A DNA stretch of 64,000 nt from Pseudomonas fluorescens (GCF_902498065.1 NZ_CABVIR010000009.1:1-64000), one strand, 5' to 3'. Counted from the first letter of the stretch, positions 17,913-27,361 are shown. Made by a program: numbers and translations. The notes: generated by a model from the letters alone, not told the origin.

Positions 17913-18974
17913 TTGCGGGTTCTGCTGATCAAGACTTCTTCGCTGGGTGACGTGATTCATGCGTTGCCGGCGCTGACCGACGCGTCCCGGGCAATTCCCG
18001 GTATAACGTTCGACTGGGTGGTGGAAGAAGGTTTCGCCGAGATCCCGACGTGGCACCCGGCCGTGGGCAAAGTGATTCCGGTGGCGATCCGCCGCTGGCG
18101 CAAGAACATCTGGCAAACCATCAAGAGTGGCGAGTGGAAGCGCTTCAAGCAAAGCGTTCGCGCCACGAAATATGATCTGGTGATTGACGCACAGGGCCTG
18201 TTGAAAAGCGCCTTGCTCACCCGCTATGTCAAGGCGCCGGTGGCGGGCCTCGATAAAGGTTCGGCACGGGAACCGATCGCTGCGCGTTTCTATGATCGCA
18301 AACTGGCGGTTGCCCGTGGCCAGCACGCGGTTGAGCGAGTGCGTCAGTTGTTCGCCATCGCCCTGGGCTACGACCTGCCCAAAGGGTTGGGCGACTACGG
18401 CCTGAACGTCGAGCGCCTGGTGGAATTGCCGCGCAAGAACCCTTACGTGCTGTTCCTGCACGGCACCACCTGGGACACCAAGCACTGGCCTGAAGCCTAC
18501 TGGCGCGAGCTGGCCGAGCGCGTCGGCTACCTGGGCGTCGGCGTGAAGCTGGCGTGGGGCAATCCGCCGGAAAAAGCCCGGGCCGAGCGCATCGCCAAGG
18601 ACATGCGGCACGTCGAAGTGCTGCCCAAACTGAATCTGGCGGGCATCGGCAAAGTGCTGGCCGGCGCGCAGGCGTGCGTGGCGGTGGACACCGGTCTCGG
18701 TCACCTGGCCGCTGCACTGGACGTGCCGACGCTGTCGCTGTTCGGCCCGACCAACCCGGGCCTGACCGGTGCGTACGGCAAGGCGCAGATTCACATCGCC
18801 AGCGATTTCCCCTGCGCTCCGTGCCTGCAAAAGAAATGCACCTATCAACCGACGGCCGAAGATGCCCGCCGGTTTGACCTGAAGCGCGAGTGGCCGTTGT
18901 GCTTCACGCGTCTGAATCCCGAGCGTGTCGCGACCCGACTGAGCACGTTGTTACTGGCTGAGGAGCTGCGCTGA
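17913..18974 (+). CDS. waaC: LPS heptosyltransferase I
   Basis: WaaC adds the first heptose to Kdo2-lipid A. The 353-residue GT9 protein starts MRVLLIKTSSLGDVIHALPAL, the hallmark of heptosyltransferase I, and carries LHGTTWDTKHWP and the donor-binding VDTGLGHLAAAL plus FGPTNPGLTG. The start is a TTG directly after the waaF stop; no ATG lies at the conserved N-terminus. It ends in an ATGA overlap with waaG. A Cys-rich stretch (CAPCLQKKC) near the C-terminus is noticeable. Confidence 0.95.
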   Translation: MRVLLIKTSSLGDVIHALPALTDASRAIPGITFDWVVEEGFAEIPTWHPAVGKVIPVAIRRWRKNIWQTIKSGEWKRFKQSVRATKYDLVIDAQGLLKSALLTRYVKAPVAGLDKGSAREPIAARFYDRKLAVARGQHAVERVRQLFAIALGYDLPKGLGDYGLNVERLVELPRKNPYVLFLHGTTWDTKHWPEAYWRELAERVGYLGVGVKLAWGNPPEKARAERIAKDMRHVEVLPKLNLAGIGKVLAGAQACVAVDTGLGHLAAALDVPTLSLFGPTNPGLTGAYGKAQIHIASDFPCAPCLQKKCTYQPTAEDARRFDLKREWPLCFTRLNPERVATRLSTLLLAEELR

Positions 18975-20095
18975 TGCAATTGGCATTCGTCTTGTACAAG
19001 TACTTTCCGTTCGGGGGCTTGCAGCGCGACTTCATGCGCATTGCCCTGGAATGTCAGCAGCGCGGTCATCAGATTCGTGTCTACACGCTGATCTGGGAAG
19101 GTGAGATCCCACCCGGTTTCGAAGTGCTGGTGGCGCCGGTCAAAGCGTTCTTCAATCATCGACGCAACGAGAAACTCAGCGAGTGGATGGAGGCCGATCT
19201 GGCCAAGCGTCCGGTGGACCGTCTGATCGGTTTCAACAAGATGCCGGGCCTGGACGTTTACTACGCCGCCGACGGCTGTTTCGAAGACAAGGCGCAGAAT
19301 CTGCGCAACTCGCTGTACCGTCGCTGGGGCCGCTACCGGCACTTCGCCGAGTACGAGCGCGCGGTGTTCGCCAGGGACGCCAAGACTGAAGTGTTGATGA
19401 TCTCCGAAGTCCAGCAGCCGCTGTTCATCAAGCATTACGACACCCCGCTGGAACGTTTCCATTTGCTGCCGCCGGGCATTTCTCAGGATCGCCGCGCGCC
19501 ACCAAATGCGGCTGAGATTCGTGCCGGGTTCCGTCGTGAATTCAACTTGAAGGACGACGAGTTGCTGCTGGTGCAGATCGGCTCCGGGTTCAAGACCAAA
19601 GGCGTGGATCGCAGCCTCAAGGCGCTGGCCGCGTTGCCCGCTGATCTGAAGAAGCGCACCCGGCTGTTTGTAATTGGCCAGGACGACCCCAAGTTATTCC
19701 AGGTGCAGAGCGCCGCTTTGGGGCTTGGCGACAATGTGACGTTCCTCAAGGGCCGCAGTGATATCCCGCGTTTTCTGCTCGGCGCCGACCTGTTGATCCA
19801 CCCGGCGTACAACGAAAACACCGGGACGGTGTTGCTCGAAGCCTTGGTGGCCGGGTTGCCGGTGCTGGTCAGCGCGGTGTGCGGTTACGCCCATTACATC
19901 GCCGAGGCGGACGCCGGTCTGGTGCTGGACGAACCCTTCGATCAGGCGCAACTGACGCAATACCTGACCGGTATGTTGAACGACGCTCAAGCACGAGCGG
20001 CCTGGAGCCGCAACGGTCTGGCTTTCGCCGAGACGGCCGACCTCTACAGCATGCCGCAACACGCGGCCGATGTGATTCTGGCGGAGCACGCTTAA
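18974..20095 (+). CDS. waaG: LPS core glucosyltransferase I (WaaG)
   Basis: WaaG adds the first outer-core hexose to heptose II. In Pseudomonas this sugar is thought to be galactosamine rather than glucose. The 373-residue GT4 protein opens MQLAFVLYKYFPFGGLQRD, as in RfaG, and has the Rossmann region IGSGFKTKGVDR and the nucleotide-sugar motif HPAYNENTGTVLLEAL. It overlaps waaC by one base and waaP by one base (TAATG), indicating coupled translation. Confidence 0.93.
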   Translation: MQLAFVLYKYFPFGGLQRDFMRIALECQQRGHQIRVYTLIWEGEIPPGFEVLVAPVKAFFNHRRNEKLSEWMEADLAKRPVDRLIGFNKMPGLDVYYAADGCFEDKAQNLRNSLYRRWGRYRHFAEYERAVFARDAKTEVLMISEVQQPLFIKHYDTPLERFHLLPPGISQDRRAPPNAAEIRAGFRREFNLKDDELLLVQIGSGFKTKGVDRSLKALAALPADLKKRTRLFVIGQDDPKLFQVQSAALGLGDNVTFLKGRSDIPRFLLGADLLIHPAYNENTGTVLLEALVAGLPVLVSAVCGYAHYIAEADAGLVLDEPFDQAQLTQYLTGMLNDAQARAAWSRNGLAFAETADLYSMPQHAADVILAEHA

Positions 20096-20901
20096 TGAAG
20101 TTGATGCTGGCTGAACCGTTCAAGAGCCTTTGGGCCGGACGCGACCCGTTCGCCGAAGTCGAAGGCCTGCAGGGCGAGGTCTACCGTGAGCTGGAAGCGC
20201 GCCGGACCTTGCGCACTGAAGTGAACGGCAACGGTTTTTTCGTGAAGATCCACCGTGGCATTGGCTGGGGCGAAATCTTCAAAAACCTGCTGACCGCCAA
20301 ACTGCCGGTGCTGGGTGCGGGCCAGGAGTGGAAAGCCATTCAGCGCCTGCAGGAAGTCGGTGTGCCGACCATGACCGCCGTCGCGTACGGTGAAAAGGGC
20401 AGCAACCCGGCGGATCAGCATTCGTTCATCGTCACCGAAGAACTGGCGCCGACCATCAGCCTCGAAGACTTCAGCATCGACTGGGTCAAGAACCCGCCCG
20501 AGCCAAAGCTCAAGCGTGCGCTGATCGCCGAAGTGGCGCGCATGACCGGCATGATGCACCGCGCCGGGGTCAATCACCGCGACTGCTACATCTGCCACTT
20601 CCTGCTGCACACCGACAAACCGGTGACCGCCGACGACTTCAAACTCTCGGTGATCGACCTGCACCGCGCTCAGACCCGCCCGGCAATCACCCAGCGCTGG
20701 CGCAACAAGGATCTGGCGGCGCTGTACTTCTCGGCCCTGGACATCGGCTTGACCCGGCGCGACAAATTGCGTTTCCTCAAAGGCTACTTCCAGCAACCGC
20801 TGCGCCAGATTCTGTCGGAAGAAGCGGGGCTGCTCGCCTGGCTGGAAGGCAAGGCCAACAAACTCTACGACCGTAAACAGCGATACGGGGATGCGCTCTG
20901 A
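20095..20901 (+). CDS. waaP: LPS core heptose(I) kinase WaaP
   Basis: WaaP phosphorylates heptose I of the inner core, a step that is essential in P. aeruginosa. The 268-residue protein has a protein-kinase-like fold: FFVKIHRG includes the ATP-binding Lys, the catalytic loop HRDCYICHFLL holds the Asp at about residue 163, and VIDLHRAQ supplies the metal-binding Asp. The ATG at 20095 overlaps the waaG stop (TAATG). It is the first of four consecutive kinase-like genes. Confidence 0.94.
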   Translation: MKLMLAEPFKSLWAGRDPFAEVEGLQGEVYRELEARRTLRTEVNGNGFFVKIHRGIGWGEIFKNLLTAKLPVLGAGQEWKAIQRLQEVGVPTMTAVAYGEKGSNPADQHSFIVTEELAPTISLEDFSIDWVKNPPEPKLKRALIAEVARMTGMMHRAGVNHRDCYICHFLLHTDKPVTADDFKLSVIDLHRAQTRPAITQRWRNKDLAALYFSALDIGLTRRDKLRFLKGYFQQPLRQILSEEAGLLAWLEGKANKLYDRKQRYGDAL

Positions 20902-21635
20902 TGTCGGGTTGGAACCTGGAACCTGCCTACAGCGATCTGGCCGAAGATTTCGGCAGTCTCGAGGCGGTGTTTGCCTTGCAGGGTGAGCGATTGACTCGCG
21001 ACCCGCTGTCCGAAGTCATCCGCGTCAATCGCAACGGCGTCAACTATTACGTCAAGCGCTACACCGGCGCGGGCAAGGGCTTGCGCCGCTACCTCGGCAA
21101 GCCTCGGGTGAAAATGGAATGGCAGAACCTCAAACGCTTCGCCAAATGGGGCATTCCCACCGCTGAAGTGGTGGCCTGGGGGCTGGAGCGACGCGGTGCC
21201 GCCTACGATCGCGGGGCGATGATTACCCGTGAACTGCCGCATACCGAAGACCTGTCTGTCCTGGCGGAGCGGCATGACCCGAAACTGGCGGACCGTGCCT
21301 GGGTCGATCATGTCAGTCGGCAATTGGCCGATTACACCCGGACCATGCACGACCACCGCTTCACCCATAACGATCTGAAGTGGCGCAACCTGTTGATCGA
21401 CGATCAGGCACGTCTGTTCCTGATCGATTGCCCCAACGGCGATTTCTGGCGTGGTTTCTGGCTCAAATACCGTATTACCAAGGATCTGGCGTGCCTGGAC
21501 AAGGTCGCCAAGTATCAGCTGTCGGCCACTCAGCGCCTGCGCTTTTACCTGCAATACCGCCAGCGGACACGACTCAATGCCGCCGACAAGAAACGGATCC
21601 GGCACGTGGTTAGATTTTTTGAGGGGCGCGAATGA
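20901..21635 (+). CDS. LPS core kinase, InaA/WapP family
   Basis: A 244-residue lipopolysaccharide kinase of the InaA/Kdo-kinase superfamily, in the position of P. aeruginosa wapP. It has the Lys strand YYVKRYTGAGKG, the catalytic loop HNDLKWRNLLI with both Asp and Asn, and FLIDCP for the metal Asp. It is inferred to phosphorylate a core heptose. It starts in an ATGA-type overlap with waaP and overlaps the next gene by 4 bases. The exact site of phosphorylation is not visible from sequence. Confidence 0.85.
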   Translation: MSGWNLEPAYSDLAEDFGSLEAVFALQGERLTRDPLSEVIRVNRNGVNYYVKRYTGAGKGLRRYLGKPRVKMEWQNLKRFAKWGIPTAEVVAWGLERRGAAYDRGAMITRELPHTEDLSVLAERHDPKLADRAWVDHVSRQLADYTRTMHDHRFTHNDLKWRNLLIDDQARLFLIDCPNGDFWRGFWLKYRITKDLACLDKVAKYQLSATQRLRFYLQYRQRTRLNAADKKRIRHVVRFFEGRE

Positions 21636-22384
21636 CTGATTTTCTGGCCGCTGAAGACCGTGCGCTACTGGAGCGCCACGGCCTCGGTACCTTCGATGCA
21701 CTTTGGGCCAGGCAACTCGATGCCGTGGATGAGCCCAACACCGTGCGCGGTGGCTGGAGCAGTGTGTTTCGACTGGACCTTGAAGGTCACGGCTTCTATC
21801 TCAAGCGTCAAAGCAACTACCTGATGCGCACGTTGCATGCGCCGTTTGGCGAGCCCAGTTTTGCCCGGGAATTTCGCAATATCAGTCGTTATGAAAAGCT
21901 CGGCATTCCGGCCCTGAAAGCGGCGTTCTTCGGTGAGCGCAAAGTCGAGGGCGAAGTCCGGGCGATTCTGCTGACCCGTGCGCTTGACGGTTGGGATGAC
22001 CTGGACTCGCTGTTGCGGCGCTGGTCGGAGTTAAGTGGCGCGCAGCATTCGGCGATTTTGCAGGCGTGTGGCGAGCTGGCTCGACGCCTGCACGCAGCGC
22101 GTCAGGTTCATGGCTGCTTCTACCCGAAACACATTTTTCTCAAGGCCACCGGCGACGGTTACCAGGCCCAACTGATCGACCTGGAAAAGACCCGGCCGTT
22201 GCTGTTGGGGCAGCGTGACCGGGTCAAGGATCTGGAGCCGTTGACGCGGCGGGCGCCCGAATGGAGCGATGCGCAGCTGCGTGAGTTGCTGGCCGCCTAC
22301 CTGGGTCAATCGCAGGACAGTTCGCTGATCGATGGCTGGCTGACGCGACTGACCGCGCGGCGCAGCCATAAGGAGGCACGCTGA
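21632..22384 (+). CDS. InaA-family kinase-like protein lacking catalytic Asp
   Basis: A 250-residue protein related to the flanking LPS kinases (FYLKRQSNY for the ATP-binding Lys, YQAQLIDLEKTRP for the metal Asp). Where WaaP has HRD and the preceding gene HND, this one reads HGCFYPKHIFL, so the catalytic Asp is absent. It may be a pseudokinase, a kinase using another base, or an accessory to its neighbours. It corresponds in position to PA5007 of P. aeruginosa. It overlaps both neighbours by 1-4 bases, so it is produced with them. Confidence 0.75.
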   Translation: MTDFLAAEDRALLERHGLGTFDALWARQLDAVDEPNTVRGGWSSVFRLDLEGHGFYLKRQSNYLMRTLHAPFGEPSFAREFRNISRYEKLGIPALKAAFFGERKVEGEVRAILLTRALDGWDDLDSLLRRWSELSGAQHSAILQACGELARRLHAARQVHGCFYPKHIFLKATGDGYQAQLIDLEKTRPLLLGQRDRVKDLEPLTRRAPEWSDAQLRELLAAYLGQSQDSSLIDGWLTRLTARRSHKEAR

Positions 22385-23835
22385 TGCGTTTGTCCGAACT
22401 GAAAAACGCCGGCCGTAATCCGGCTCTGCCGCTGAGTGTTTCACTGGCCGATGCCGCTGGTCCCGCCGAGTTGCAGCTGCTGAGCCTGCTGCGGGTGTTG
22501 CCGGGCCAGCGCTATGTCGGCGCCGGTGTCTGGCGCGGCCGTCCGGTGCTGGCCAAGTTGCTGGTCGGCAGCAAGGCTGCCCGGCATTTCCAGCGTGAAC
22601 TGGACGGTGTGCGCTTGCTCGCCGCTCAAGGTCTGACCACGCCGCAGCTGCTGGCCGACGGCTTGAAGGATGGCGAGGGTGGCTGGCTGCTGTTCGATTT
22701 CCTTGAAGGTGCCGAGAGCCTGGGGGATACCTGGAAACAGGTCGAGCACTTGCCGATGCTGGCGGATGAGCAATCGGCGGTATTGGCCGATGCGCTGGGC
22801 GCGATAGGTCAAATGCACCGCAAAGGCCTGTGGCAGGAAGACCTGCACCTGGACAACCTGCTGCGTCAGGGCGGTCGACTGTATTTGATCGATGGCGCCG
22901 GGATCTGCAGCGAAACCCCCGGCCAGCCACTGTCTCGGCAGAAAGTCCTGGAAAACCTCGGGGTGTTTTTTGCCCAATTGCCCAAGTCGCTGGAGCCGTT
23001 CACCGAAGAATTGCTGGTGTATTACCTGCTGAGCAATGGCGAGCATGCCTTGCCCATGGAGGCGTTGCAGAAGCAGATCGACAAAGTCCGCAGCTGGCGC
23101 CTCAAGGACTTTCTGATCAAGGTCGGTCGCGAATGCACGCTGTTCAGCGTGCAGCGCGGGGCCTTCGGGCTGCGGGCGATTCGCCGCGAGGAAGAAGCGG
23201 CGATGCTGCCGGTGCTGGAGCAGGCCGATGCGTTGCTCGATCAGGGCCATCTGTACAAGACCGGCGGCGCGGCGAGTGTCGGAAAAGTCGCGGTGGACGG
23301 TCGGACTCTGGTGATCAAGCGCTACAACATCAAAGGCTTTGCCCACTGGCTCAAACGCTTCTGGCGCCCAAGCCGTGCCTGGCACTCATGGCGCGAAGGC
23401 AATCGGCTGGCGTTCCTCGGTATTGCCACGCCGAAACCGCTGGCCTTGCTGGAAAAACGTTTTCTCTGGTTGCGCAGCCGGGCGTATCTGGTGACCGAGC
23501 ATTTGCCGGGGCCGGACATTATCGAGCGGTTTGCGCCGTACGTTGAAAGCGGTGAAGCGCCCGAGGCAGAGTTGGTGGCACTGGATCAGTTGTTTGCAGA
23601 GCTGATTCGCGAGCGGATCAGTCATGGCGACTTCAAGGGGCACAACCTGTTCTGGCACCACGATCGCTGGGCGCTGATCGACCTCGATTCGATGTGCCAG
23701 CATGGCTCAGCCAGCAGCTTCGCCCCAGCGTATGCGCGGGATCGGGCGCGGTTCATGCGCAACTGGCCCGAGAGCAGCGCGCTGTATAAGGTCATTGACC
23801 AGCGGCTTCCCAGAGACATCTCCAGCGCTGCCTGA
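22384..23835 (+). CDS. Tandem-domain LPS core kinase (WapQ-like)
   Basis: At 483 residues this is twice the size of its neighbours because it holds two kinase-like domains. Domain 1 (~1-230) has PVLAKLLVGSK, the loop QEDLHLDNLL and YLIDGAG. Domain 2 (~255-475) has LVIKRYNIKG, the loop HGDFKGHNLF and ALIDLDSM. Both keep Lys, Asp, Asn and Asp, so both could be active. The place matches wapQ of P. aeruginosa, inferred to phosphorylate heptose II. It is the last of the four overlapping kinase-type genes; a gap of about 140 bases follows. Confidence 0.83.
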   Translation: MRLSELKNAGRNPALPLSVSLADAAGPAELQLLSLLRVLPGQRYVGAGVWRGRPVLAKLLVGSKAARHFQRELDGVRLLAAQGLTTPQLLADGLKDGEGGWLLFDFLEGAESLGDTWKQVEHLPMLADEQSAVLADALGAIGQMHRKGLWQEDLHLDNLLRQGGRLYLIDGAGICSETPGQPLSRQKVLENLGVFFAQLPKSLEPFTEELLVYYLLSNGEHALPMEALQKQIDKVRSWRLKDFLIKVGRECTLFSVQRGAFGLRAIRREEEAAMLPVLEQADALLDQGHLYKTGGAASVGKVAVDGRTLVIKRYNIKGFAHWLKRFWRPSRAWHSWREGNRLAFLGIATPKPLALLEKRFLWLRSRAYLVTEHLPGPDIIERFAPYVESGEAPEAELVALDQLFAELIRERISHGDFKGHNLFWHHDRWALIDLDSMCQHGSASSFAPAYARDRARFMRNWPESSALYKVIDQRLPRDISSAA

Positions 23836-23979
23836 GTCGAACCTTCGGTCCTTTCGCGAGCAGCCAACGAAGATAAGGGACAAGTTCTTGTGAACGGTCC
23901 TACACAAACTTGAGAAGCCATGAACTGTGGCCTGACTGACCGCAATGCTAGTTTGCCTGACGTTCATGGAGGGCAAATT

Positions 23980-24315
23980 TTGACGATTAAAGCGGCTGTT
24001 CTGTTCGGCACACTCTCACTGGCACTATCTGGCTGCGGCACCGCTGTCACGGTCCTGCAAAATGACGAAGATGCGGCGCGTGACCTGCGCAAACAAAAAA
24101 CCTACTGCCAATCCATCCCGCGTATCTACAGCGGCCTGGCTTACGATTTCTGTGTGTTGAATGCGCCGCCGGATCCCACGGGTTTTCTTGTGCCGCTGGT
24201 CTTGCTGGACCTGGCGTTGTCCGGTGCGCTGGACACCGTCGCCTTGCCGTACACGATTTACCGGCAGGGGGTCGATGGCAACCTCAGGATTTACTGGCGG
24301 CCAGGTCGCGGATGA
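23980..24315 (+). CDS. YceK/YidQ-type small lipoprotein
   Basis: A short lipoprotein of 111 residues. A TTG start at 23980, preceded by GGAGGG, gives MTIKAAVLFGTLSLALSGCG with an L-S-G-C lipobox. The mature part has an early Cys-containing stretch (KTYCQSIPRIYSG) and ends YTIYRQGVDGNLRIYW. It resembles the YceK/YidQ family, of unknown function. An alternative upstream ATG would put the signal peptide deep inside the protein and is rejected. It sits between the kinase genes and the carbamoyltransferase; no link to LPS is evident. Confidence 0.7.
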   Translation: MTIKAAVLFGTLSLALSGCGTAVTVLQNDEDAARDLRKQKTYCQSIPRIYSGLAYDFCVLNAPPDPTGFLVPLVLLDLALSGALDTVALPYTIYRQGVDGNLRIYWRPGRG

Positions 24316-24391
24316 CCCTGGCCGTGCGTCCTGGTCCTGAGCCATGTTTACGCCGCTGATAACCGTAGGGTCATTCCCGGCATGTTTAAGC

Positions 24392-24461
24392 TATAATCTC
24401 GCCCTTTAGCTGTCTCTCGCCCCTTGCGAGGGCACATTAATTTTTGAGGCGCGTTGCGCCT
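24392..24461 (+). promoter_or_regulatory. Promoter and leader of carbamoyltransferase gene
   Basis: A perfect TATAAT lies at 24392-24397 with a weak -35 about 17 bases upstream. The transcribed leader then contains two small hairpins, CTCGC/GCGAG (about 24416-24430) and AGGCGC/GCGCCT (24447-24461), before the GTG start at 24490. It suggests an internal promoter for the second half of the LPS operon. Confidence 0.45.
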
Positions 24462-24489
24462 GCATGCAGACTAAAGAGGCTAGACCCCT

Positions 24490-26247
24490 GTGGCATTGAC
24501 GATTCTTGGCCTGTCCGGCGCCCTTAGCCATGATCCTTCCGCAGCCTTGTACATCGACGGCAAGCTGGTCGCGGCGGCTGAAGAAGAGCGCTTTGTGCGC
24601 GATAAACATGCAAAGAACCGCATGCCTTACGAATCGGCGAAGTTCTGCCTCGAGCAGGCGGGCATCAAACCGTCCGACGTTGACGTGGTTGCGATTCCGT
24701 TCGCGCCGATCAGCCTGTTCGGCAAGGCACGCTGGCACTACGCCAAGCGTTACTGGTACGCCCCGGACCGCGCGCTCGATGCGATCCTGATGGGCAACCG
24801 TCGCTACAAGCGCTATCGCAACAAGATCGTCTGGTGCCTCGAGCAATTGGGTTTCGATCCGAAGAAAATCAAGATCGAACCCGTCGAGCATCACCTGGCC
24901 CACGCCTCCAGCGCTTACCACTGCTCCGGTTTCAAAGAGAAAACCGCGATCCTCGGCATCGACGGCAAGGGTGAGTACGCCACGACCTTCTTCGGTTACG
25001 GCGAAAACGGCAAGATCCACAAGATCAAGGAATTCTTCGATCCCGACTCCCTCGGCGGCCTGTACGGTGCGATCACCGAGTTCCTCGGTTTCGAGATGCT
25101 CGACGGCGAGTTCAAGGTCATGGGCATGGCGCCGTACGGCGACGCCAGCAAGTACGACTTCTCGCGTCTGGCCTCGTTCGAGAACGGCGAGCTGGTGATC
25201 AATACCGACTACGCCAACGTCATCGGCCTGCGTCGCTACAAAGAGAAGGGCAAGGGTTTCTACTTCTCGCCGAAGCTGATCGAGTGGCTGGGGCCGAAGC
25301 GCGAAGGCGACATCGCCGACGAGCCCTACATCCACTACGCCGCGAGCATGCAAGCGCTGTTCGAGAAACTGGCGTTGCAGATGATCGACCATTACCTGGG
25401 CGACGTGCTCAAGGAAACCGGCAAGCTGGCCTTCGCTGGCGGCTGTGCGTTGAACGTCAAGCTCAACCAGAAAATCATCGCCCGTGATGACGTCAAGGAA
25501 CTGTTCGTCCAGCCTGCGTCCGGCGATGCCGGCACCGCGGTCGGCGCGGCGGCTTATGTGTCTCACGCTCGTGGCGTGCCGGTCGAGAAGATGGAACACG
25601 TCTACCTCGGCCCGTCGTACAGCAACGAAGACGTGCTCGCCGCATGCGCCCGTCACCCGAGCAAGCCGGTATGGCGCAAGCTCGAGAACATGCCGGAAAA
25701 CATCGCCAAAATCATGGTCGATGGCAACCCGGTCGCCTGGTTTCAGGGGCGTATGGAGTTTGGTCCGCGTGCCTTGGGCGGTCGTTCGATCATCGGTTGC
25801 CCGAGCGCGACCGGCGTGGCTGACCGCATCAACCACCAGATCAAGTTCCGCGAGCGCTGGAGGCCTTTCTGCCCGTCGATGCTCGACACCGTCGCACCGC
25901 AGATGATCAAGATCGATCACCCCGCGCCATTCATGACCTTCACCTTCGAAGTGGCTGAAGAGTGGAAAACCCGCGTGCCGGAAGTCGTCCATGAAGACGG
26001 CACCTCTCGTGCTCAGGTGCTCAAGCGCGAATACAACCCGCGCTACTACGACATGATGAAGGCGCTGGAAGTGCTGACCGGTAACGGCGTATCGCTGAAC
26101 ACCTCGCTCAACCGCCGTGGCGAACCGATGATCTGCTCGCCGACGGATGCCCTGAACATGTTCTTCGGCTCCGACCTGCAGTATCTGATCATGGAAGACA
26201 TCCTGGTGGTCAAAGAGGGCGCGGACGCATATGACACGCTCGGCTGA
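24490..26247 (+). CDS. Carbamoyltransferase, NodU/CmcH family (LPS core)
   Basis: The 585-residue protein transfers a carbamoyl group from carbamoyl phosphate through an adenylated intermediate. In P. aeruginosa the homologue in this position (wapO) carbamoylates heptose II of the core. The N-terminal half starts with LTILGLSGALSHDPSAAL and has the Kae1-like metal site EHHLAHASSAY. The C-terminal half has FQGRMEFGPRALGGRSI and RERWRPFCPS. The start is GTG, as no ATG is near the conserved N-terminus, with AGAGGC upstream. It overlaps the next gene by 17 bases. Confidence 0.88.
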   Translation: MALTILGLSGALSHDPSAALYIDGKLVAAAEEERFVRDKHAKNRMPYESAKFCLEQAGIKPSDVDVVAIPFAPISLFGKARWHYAKRYWYAPDRALDAILMGNRRYKRYRNKIVWCLEQLGFDPKKIKIEPVEHHLAHASSAYHCSGFKEKTAILGIDGKGEYATTFFGYGENGKIHKIKEFFDPDSLGGLYGAITEFLGFEMLDGEFKVMGMAPYGDASKYDFSRLASFENGELVINTDYANVIGLRRYKEKGKGFYFSPKLIEWLGPKREGDIADEPYIHYAASMQALFEKLALQMIDHYLGDVLKETGKLAFAGGCALNVKLNQKIIARDDVKELFVQPASGDAGTAVGAAAYVSHARGVPVEKMEHVYLGPSYSNEDVLAACARHPSKPVWRKLENMPENIAKIMVDGNPVAWFQGRMEFGPRALGGRSIIGCPSATGVADRINHQIKFRERWRPFCPSMLDTVAPQMIKIDHPAPFMTFTFEVAEEWKTRVPEVVHEDGTSRAQVLKREYNPRYYDMMKALEVLTGNGVSLNTSLNRRGEPMICSPTDALNMFFGSDLQYLIMEDILVVKEGADAYDTLG

Positions 26248-27361
26248 ACGCCATGTGCTGCAGTTCTGCCACGGCTATGACGGGCCGTTTCTGGACTGCG
26301 CCCGGCAGTACGCCAGCCTGTTCGCGGGGACCGGTTATCGAGTGACCACGGTGTTTCTGACCGGGGTTGCAGACAGCGAGGTTGCCGCGGGCTGTGCTTC
26401 CGATGAAGTGTTGTTCATGGAATACAGCTCCAAGGCCATTCGTGGCCTGAAGCTGGGTGCCATCCGCGATCTGCGCAAGATCGCCGCTTCGCGCAATTTC
26501 AGTTTCTGCATTGCTCATCGTTTCAAGCCGATCTACATCGCCTTGTTGGGCACTTCGTTGCCGGTGATCGGCGTGCATCACGCGTTTGACGACTACAAGC
26601 GCGGCACTCGCAAATTCTTTGTGAATTTTTTCCGCAAGCGTTTGAGTCTGCTCGGTGTTTCCGATGCCGTGCGCGACGACATTCGCAGTTGCCTGCCGAA
26701 TTGGCCGGCCGCACGGATTCAGACACTCTACAACCGGATCAATGTGCAAGCCTTGCAGGACAGTCACGTATCGATTCGCGAAGCCCGGGAAACCCTGGGC
26801 TTGTCCATGGATGCATGGATTATCGGCAACGTCGGCAGACTGCATCCGGACAAGGATCAGACCACGTTGCTGCACGGTTTTGCCGCGGCGTTACCGGGCT
26901 TGCCGGCTAACAGCCAGTTGGTGATTCTCGGTATCGGTCGGCTGGAGCAGGATCTCAAGGCAACGGCTCGCGAACTGGGGATCGGCGACCGTGTGCTGTT
27001 TCTCGGTCAGGTGCCCGAAGCCCGTCGTTACTTCCGAGCCTTCGATGTGTTTGCCTTGAGCTCCGATCACGAGCCGTTCGGCATGGTGCTGCTGGAGGCC
27101 ATGGCTGCCGGCGTACCGTTGCTCGCGACGGCATGCGGCGGTGCGAAGGAAGTGGTCGAGGGCGTCGGTATTCTCTTTCCGCTGGGCGACGCCGAGCACC
27201 TGGCTCAAGGGTTGCAACATCTGGCCGCGATGGATGATCAGCAGCGCCGCCAATGTGCCGAGTTGATGCTAGACCGTTTACGCGAGCGCTTCTCCGACCG
27301 CGCGGTACGCGATGCTTTCTGGCATTTACCCGCCGTCACCGAACTGGCGGCGAGGGGTTGA
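26231..27361 (+). CDS. GT4 glycosyltransferase, LPS core (WapH-like)
   Basis: A 376-residue retaining glycosyltransferase of the GT4 family. The acceptor half contains FCIAHRFKPIYIALL and GVHHAFDDYKRG. The donor half starts with IGNVGRLHPDKDQ and has the motif SSDHEPFGMVLLEAMAAGVP, in which the two Glu residues bind the nucleotide sugar. Its position after the carbamoyltransferase matches wapH, which adds a core glucose in P. aeruginosa. It is related to the protein at 30635 (same N-terminal style). It overlaps its neighbours. Confidence 0.83.
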   Translation: MTRSAERHVLQFCHGYDGPFLDCARQYASLFAGTGYRVTTVFLTGVADSEVAAGCASDEVLFMEYSSKAIRGLKLGAIRDLRKIAASRNFSFCIAHRFKPIYIALLGTSLPVIGVHHAFDDYKRGTRKFFVNFFRKRLSLLGVSDAVRDDIRSCLPNWPAARIQTLYNRINVQALQDSHVSIREARETLGLSMDAWIIGNVGRLHPDKDQTTLLHGFAAALPGLPANSQLVILGIGRLEQDLKATARELGIGDRVLFLGQVPEARRYFRAFDVFALSSDHEPFGMVLLEAMAAGVPLLATACGGAKEVVEGVGILFPLGDAEHLAQGLQHLAAMDDQQRRQCAELMLDRLRERFSDRAVRDAFWHLPAVTELAARG

